NCBI RefSeq assembly: GCF_002432345.1
Contig: NZ_DJDT01000089.1
Coordinates: 1 to 17,917 of the forward strand
DNA: 17,917 nucleotides
Origin: Pedobacter sp. UBA5917
GTDB lineage: Bacteria > Bacteroidota > Bacteroidia > Sphingobacteriales > Sphingobacteriaceae
Direction: 5' to 3'
The notes under the pieces were generated by a model. The model saw nothing but the letters and a program-made list of their open reading frames with translations. It made no database searches and had not been told where the DNA came from. Of this stretch, positions 15,702 through 17,917 are shown piece by piece; the first letter of the stretch is position 1; every line of letters starts with the position of its first letter. The position numbers were made by a program, and so were the translations under genes.

Positions 15702-15861
15702 TTTTTACTTTATTAAATACAGTATAGCCAAAACCTGTTGACTGGTGTAACTGATAAACCACCAATACGATGTAATCAGCAGAGTATAGCCCAGGGTTGG
15801 AAAAGTTGCTTAACTTTTCTTCAAAAATAGGTTGCTCTATTTTACGGTAGTAAATGATCAT
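15643..15861 (-). CDS. Small ORF coupled to the Hcp-like gene; possibly the split N-terminus of the next gene
   Basis: A 72-residue frame whose ATG overlaps the Hcp-like gene's stop by 4 nt (ATGA), which is strong evidence for a real start. The sequence (IIYYRKIEQPIFEEKLSNF, YIVLVVYQLHQSTGFGYTVF) looks protein-like and has no signal peptide. It ends at TGA, one base before the ATG (15641) of the following gene, and it overlaps that gene's frame by about 60 nt. A run of five G at 15687-15683 (minus strand) lies at the overlap. Removing one G would join this frame to the next (VYYDG then ESNLGIPKRQW), giving a single longer protein. Either it is a separate small coupled protein, or it is the N-terminus of a frame-broken gene; I cannot decide. 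The family is unknown. Confidence 0.5.
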   Translation of the reverse strand: MIIYYRKIEQPIFEEKLSNFSNPGLYSADYIVLVVYQLHQSTGFGYTVFNKVKSVYYDGGKQPWDSKTAVDG

Positions 15862-16370
15862 AACATGTTTTTGCTGGTACTTAACGGTGCCTTTTGTGGC
15901 GAAAATATGGTGGTTCCATCTATAGCAAGCGTTTTTACATAAAAACTAAGCTGTGGCGAGGTACCGCTGCTGGTACTGTAAAAACTTTCGGATGAAGCTG
16001 CAACCTGGGCATCGGTAAAAGTGATTTTACGTGGCTTTTTTATATTCTCTACCGTTATCATCGTAATTTCGCCCGATGTATTTTTAAGCCCTCCGGCCAT
16101 CCATTTCAATAAAAATGCATCAGGCTCCTGGCCGAGTTCCATCGTAATACTACAACTGCCGTTATTTACCAGTTTGCCTTCATCGGGCGAATAAAAAGGA
16201 CTGTTTAACGAGTAACTGGCACCATAAAGCTTATAACTATGGCTTGTATTGGTACTTTTGTCCGTTAATTTTAATTCTATTTCTGCCTGTGCCTCATTCT
16301 GCGCAACAGCACTAAATGTGCATAACAATAATAATAAGGTTATTGCCCGGCCATACCATTTTGTTTTCAT
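15858..16370 (-). CDS. Exported Hcp/TssD-like protein
   Basis: A 170-residue protein with a clear Sec signal peptide (hydrophobic core ITLLLLLCTFSAVA, cut after Ala23). The mature sequence follows the order of the Bacteroidota T6SS tube protein TssD/Hcp as I remember it: SYSLN (about 49-53), then ITMEL, D, LLKWM, SGEITM, a K-rich turn, KITFTDAQV, ESF, and a last SFYVKTLAIDG strand. TssD has SYALN, a G-x-I-x-(V/I)-E strand, an M at the WM position, K-x-L/E-x-F-x-A and a final FTISA strand. The order, spacing and turn residues agree, but this is a by-eye match. Ordinary Hcp has no signal peptide, so this one would fold outside the cytoplasm. It follows the DUF4870-like gene by 18 nt and has no T6SS genes beside it. 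Confidence 0.7.
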   Translation of the reverse strand: MKTKWYGRAITLLLLLCTFSAVAQNEAQAEIELKLTDKSTNTSHSYKLYGASYSLNSPFYSPDEGKLVNNGSCSITMELGQEPDAFLLKWMAGGLKNTSGEITMITVENIKKPRKITFTDAQVAASSESFYSTSSGTSPQLSFYVKTLAIDGTTIFSPQKAPLSTSKNML

Positions 16371-16388
16371 AGGAGATGTTTTTTGATG

Positions 16389-16721
16389 TTAGGAAGCAAA
16401 ATTGAATTTCCCCTCGAATATTTTTCCGATCAGCGGAACGGGCTTTTCCAGTTCGTTATTGGCTGCTATAATGCCAAGCAATAGCAATACAAATGGAATT
16501 AATAAAATGAGATAAAAAACAGCCCCTAATGACGGGATAATGGCCAGGATTATACCACTTACAACACTCAATAGGATTGAGGTGATGATCAATCCGAGCG
16601 ATTGCCCAAGATGGTAATTTACAAGCTTACTTTTTTCTGCTGATTTTTTAAACTCCAGGTAAGAAATGATCCAACCGATTAGTGTAATGTAGGCCACAAT
16701 GGCCATTGTTTTCTGTTTCAT
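16389..16721 (-). CDS. Tic20-like (DUF4870-type) small membrane protein, module 2
   Basis: A 110-residue protein with three to four membrane helices, the paralogue of the module 1 protein at 10349-10678. Conserved stretches are AYITLIGWIISYL, YHLGQSLGL, IPSL and EKPVPLIGKIFEGK. The start at 16721 is set by the shared N-terminus (MKQKTMAI against MNNKSLAI). It heads a minus-strand run with the Hcp-like protein second. Between it and the divergent TPR gene lie the four-box array and the -7/-33 promoter elements. Function is unknown; a small membrane component for export or envelope adjustment is a guess from the Tic20-like label. Confidence 0.87.
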   Translation of the reverse strand: MKQKTMAIVAYITLIGWIISYLEFKKSAEKSKLVNYHLGQSLGLIITSILLSVVSGIILAIIPSLGAVFYLILLIPFVLLLLGIIAANNELEKPVPLIGKIFEGKFNFAS

Positions 16722-16753
16722 AGGATTAAATTTTTATTGATGAATTGATAAAC

Positions 16754-16784
16754 CAAAATTACTGTGACTTAAACCCTTAGCCAA
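16754..16784 (-). promoter_or_regulatory. Predicted promoter of module 2 operon
   Basis: The minus strand has a perfect -7 TAATTTTG (16761-16754), and TTG at 16784-16782 as -33 with a 20-nt spacer. The -7 lies 33 bp before the ATG at 16721. From its TTTG to the first CTAC box is 38 bp, exactly as in module 1. Confidence 0.65.
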
Positions 16785-16795
16785 GAAAACAGAGA

Positions 16796-16845
16796 CTACA
16801 CAGCAACTACCTTTGCCGGAAATAGCGACTACAAGGAGTCTACAG
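16796..16845. promoter_or_regulatory. Four-box CTAC operator array, module 2
   Basis: CTACAC at 16796, CTACCT at 16807, CTACAA at 16829 and CTACAG at 16840. Starts are 0, 11, 33 and 44 bp, identical to module 1. The bases between the boxes are largely unlike those of module 1, so the geometry and core are what is kept. It ends 82 bp before the TPR start, against 104 bp in module 1, while the distance to the membrane-protein start is kept (75 and 76 bp). This points to the minus-strand operon as the target. Confidence 0.75.
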
Positions 16846-16926
16846 GATGTGTTTAAATGGTTATATCTCAGTTATTTGTCGTAAATCTGTGTTTATAAAC
16901 AATATTTCTTTTTTCTATTTTTGGTT

Positions 16927-17917
16927 ATGCAGCTACCACTGAAAACACTATTGATTACCATCTTCTGTATCTTTATGATGCTTAGGGCTGCAGAGGCCCA
17001 AAAGATATATCTCGATTCGCTGGGCAATTTGCTTGATCAAAGCAACCTTACTAAAGAAGAGCGGATAAAAATCCTGTGCAAAATGGCGAGGGCCAACTTC
17101 GAAAAAAACCTTTCACTCTCGTTTAAACAAACAGATGAAGCACTAAAACTTAGTGCAGGGTTAAAAGATGGAAAAAGTAAAGCCATTATATTTGCAACCC
17201 TGATCCACCTGGATGTCTGGAAAAAGGACCTGAAACATGCTTACCAAAGCCGCGATAGTGCCCTGTATTATGCCAATAAAACGAAAGATAGGGTAGCTTT
17301 AGGCTTCGTATGGTTCCGTAACGGTTGGCTGGATCTGATTAACGATGAAAACGATAAAGCTACAACCAAGCTTCTTAAGGCACTCGATTATTTTAAAGAT
17401 CAAAATGCTTATGAATACGAAAGCATGGTCTACCACTATCTGGCCAGTTTTTATGGTTATGGCAACAACCCTGCTAAACAGGAAAAGTATGCTGCCTTAT
17501 GTTATCAAACCGCTATAAAAAGTAAACAGGTAGATGTTTTAAATAATGCTTATTTTACCGTTGGACAAACTTATTTCGACCGTTTTAAACTTGATACTAC
17601 CAAAAGAAATTTATTGGACTCAGCGTTATCGACGTATAAAAAAGCGCTTCTGCTGTCGAAAAAACAAGAAGGGCGCCTACTGATATTCAGTAATACCGCT
17701 GCGGTAACCCTTAATACGGCCAATACCTATTTTCAATACTTTCCGGCCAGTTATCGGGATAGTGCCGAAAAATACACGGATATCGCCATCGAAATTGCTA
17801 CAAAAACCAATCTGCAGGAGGTTCTGCTAAACTGTTATGGGCTGAAAAGCGAATATGCCCTACGGGATGGCAATTACCAGGAGGCAGAGGAAATATTATT
17901 GGCAGGGTTGGGCAAAA
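16927..17917 (+). CDS. TPR regulator-like protein, module 2, partial at window edge
   Basis: At least 330 residues, open to the window end. The signal peptide is MQLPLKTLLITIFCIFMML with a cleavage site after about residue 24 (AEAQ). The mature part is TPR helices. The stretch near residues 270-330 (YFPASYRDSAEKY, then LKSEYALRDGNYQEAEEI) aligns with FFPDTDQQAKAN and LSEYAKRDQNFIMAEGYL of the module 1 regulator, so they are paralogues. By analogy the missing C-terminus should hold a membrane helix, a coiled coil and an HTH. It is divergent to the module 2 membrane-protein gene. Confidence 0.85.
   Translation, partial: MQLPLKTLLITIFCIFMMLRAAEAQKIYLDSLGNLLDQSNLTKEERIKILCKMARANFEKNLSLSFKQTDEALKLSAGLKDGKSKAIIFATLIHLDVWKKDLKHAYQSRDSALYYANKTKDRVALGFVWFRNGWLDLINDENDKATTKLLKALDYFKDQNAYEYESMVYHYLASFYGYGNNPAKQEKYAALCYQTAIKSKQVDVLNNAYFTVGQTYFDRFKLDTTKRNLLDSALSTYKKALLLSKKQEGRLLIFSNTAAVTLNTANTYFQYFPASYRDSAEKYTDIAIEIATKTNLQEVLLNCYGLKSEYALRDGNYQEAEEILLAGLGK

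Noticed and set aside
15858..16370. Evidence of a full type VI secretion locus
   Set aside because: No sheath, baseplate, spike or ATPase gene is present; only one Hcp-like protein with a signal peptide.
16916..16923. TATTTTTG as a promoter -7 for the second TPR gene
   Set aside because: It ends three bases before the ATG, which would put the transcript start inside the signal peptide coding region.
1..17917. CRISPR arrays, tRNA or rRNA genes, integrase or transposase genes
   Set aside because: None was recognised on either strand.

Overview
The window comes from a Bacteroidota genome, most likely the Sphingobacteriaceae and Pedobacter-like. The clues are moderate-to-low GC, A-rich translation starts without clear Shine-Dalgarno sequences, promoter-like TAnnTTTG (-7) elements, many short lipoproteins, TPR-membrane-HTH regulators and typical Bacteroidota intergenic palindromes. 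Genus is an inference from style; no marker gene is present.

Left part (1-4526): a housekeeping block. A two-gene ABC transporter operon on the minus strand (ATPase at 3501-2812, large FtsX-like permease at 2819-285) diverges from a GDSL esterase lipoprotein (3607-4290). This is the ybbA-ybbP / tesA arrangement known from enterobacteria. It is flanked by intergenic repeats: a 91-bp tandem repeat, two copies of an ACCACAGAG-type repeat and a REP-like palindrome.

Middle and right part (4527-17917): accessory in character. Two similar modules are arranged in parallel. Each has, on the plus strand, a TPR protein with a signal peptide (10907-12751 complete with a C-terminal LuxR/NarL-type HTH; 16927 to the window edge partial). 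Divergent from each is a small Tic20-like (DUF4870-type) membrane protein (10678-10349 and 16721-16389). A run of minus-strand genes follows. Module 1 cargo: a helical lipoprotein, two SUKH-like (SMI1/KNR4) proteins, two PH-like two-TM proteins, an unknown soluble protein, a membrane protein with an internal duplication, and a lipoprotein. Module 2 cargo: a signal-peptide-bearing Hcp/TssD-like protein, a small coupled ORF, a membrane-anchored protein gene broken by an in-frame TGA, two lipocalin-like lipoproteins, a Suppressor-of-fused (SUFU) protein and a helical lipoprotein.

The most striking observation is in the two divergent intergenic regions. Each carries four CTAC(A) boxes starting at 0, 11, 33 and 44 bp. 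In both copies the array ends exactly 38 bp before a -7-like TTTG, and that TTTG lies 33-34 bp from the membrane-protein start. The surrounding sequence is otherwise largely diverged. This looks like a conserved activator site for the membrane-protein/cargo operons. The adjacent TPR-HTH protein is the simplest candidate regulator, and a regulator encoded elsewhere is the alternative. SUKH and SUFU proteins are often immunity proteins, and the Hcp-like protein is predicted to be exported, so a toxin/immunity or envelope-response role for the island is plausible. No toxin gene is visible here.
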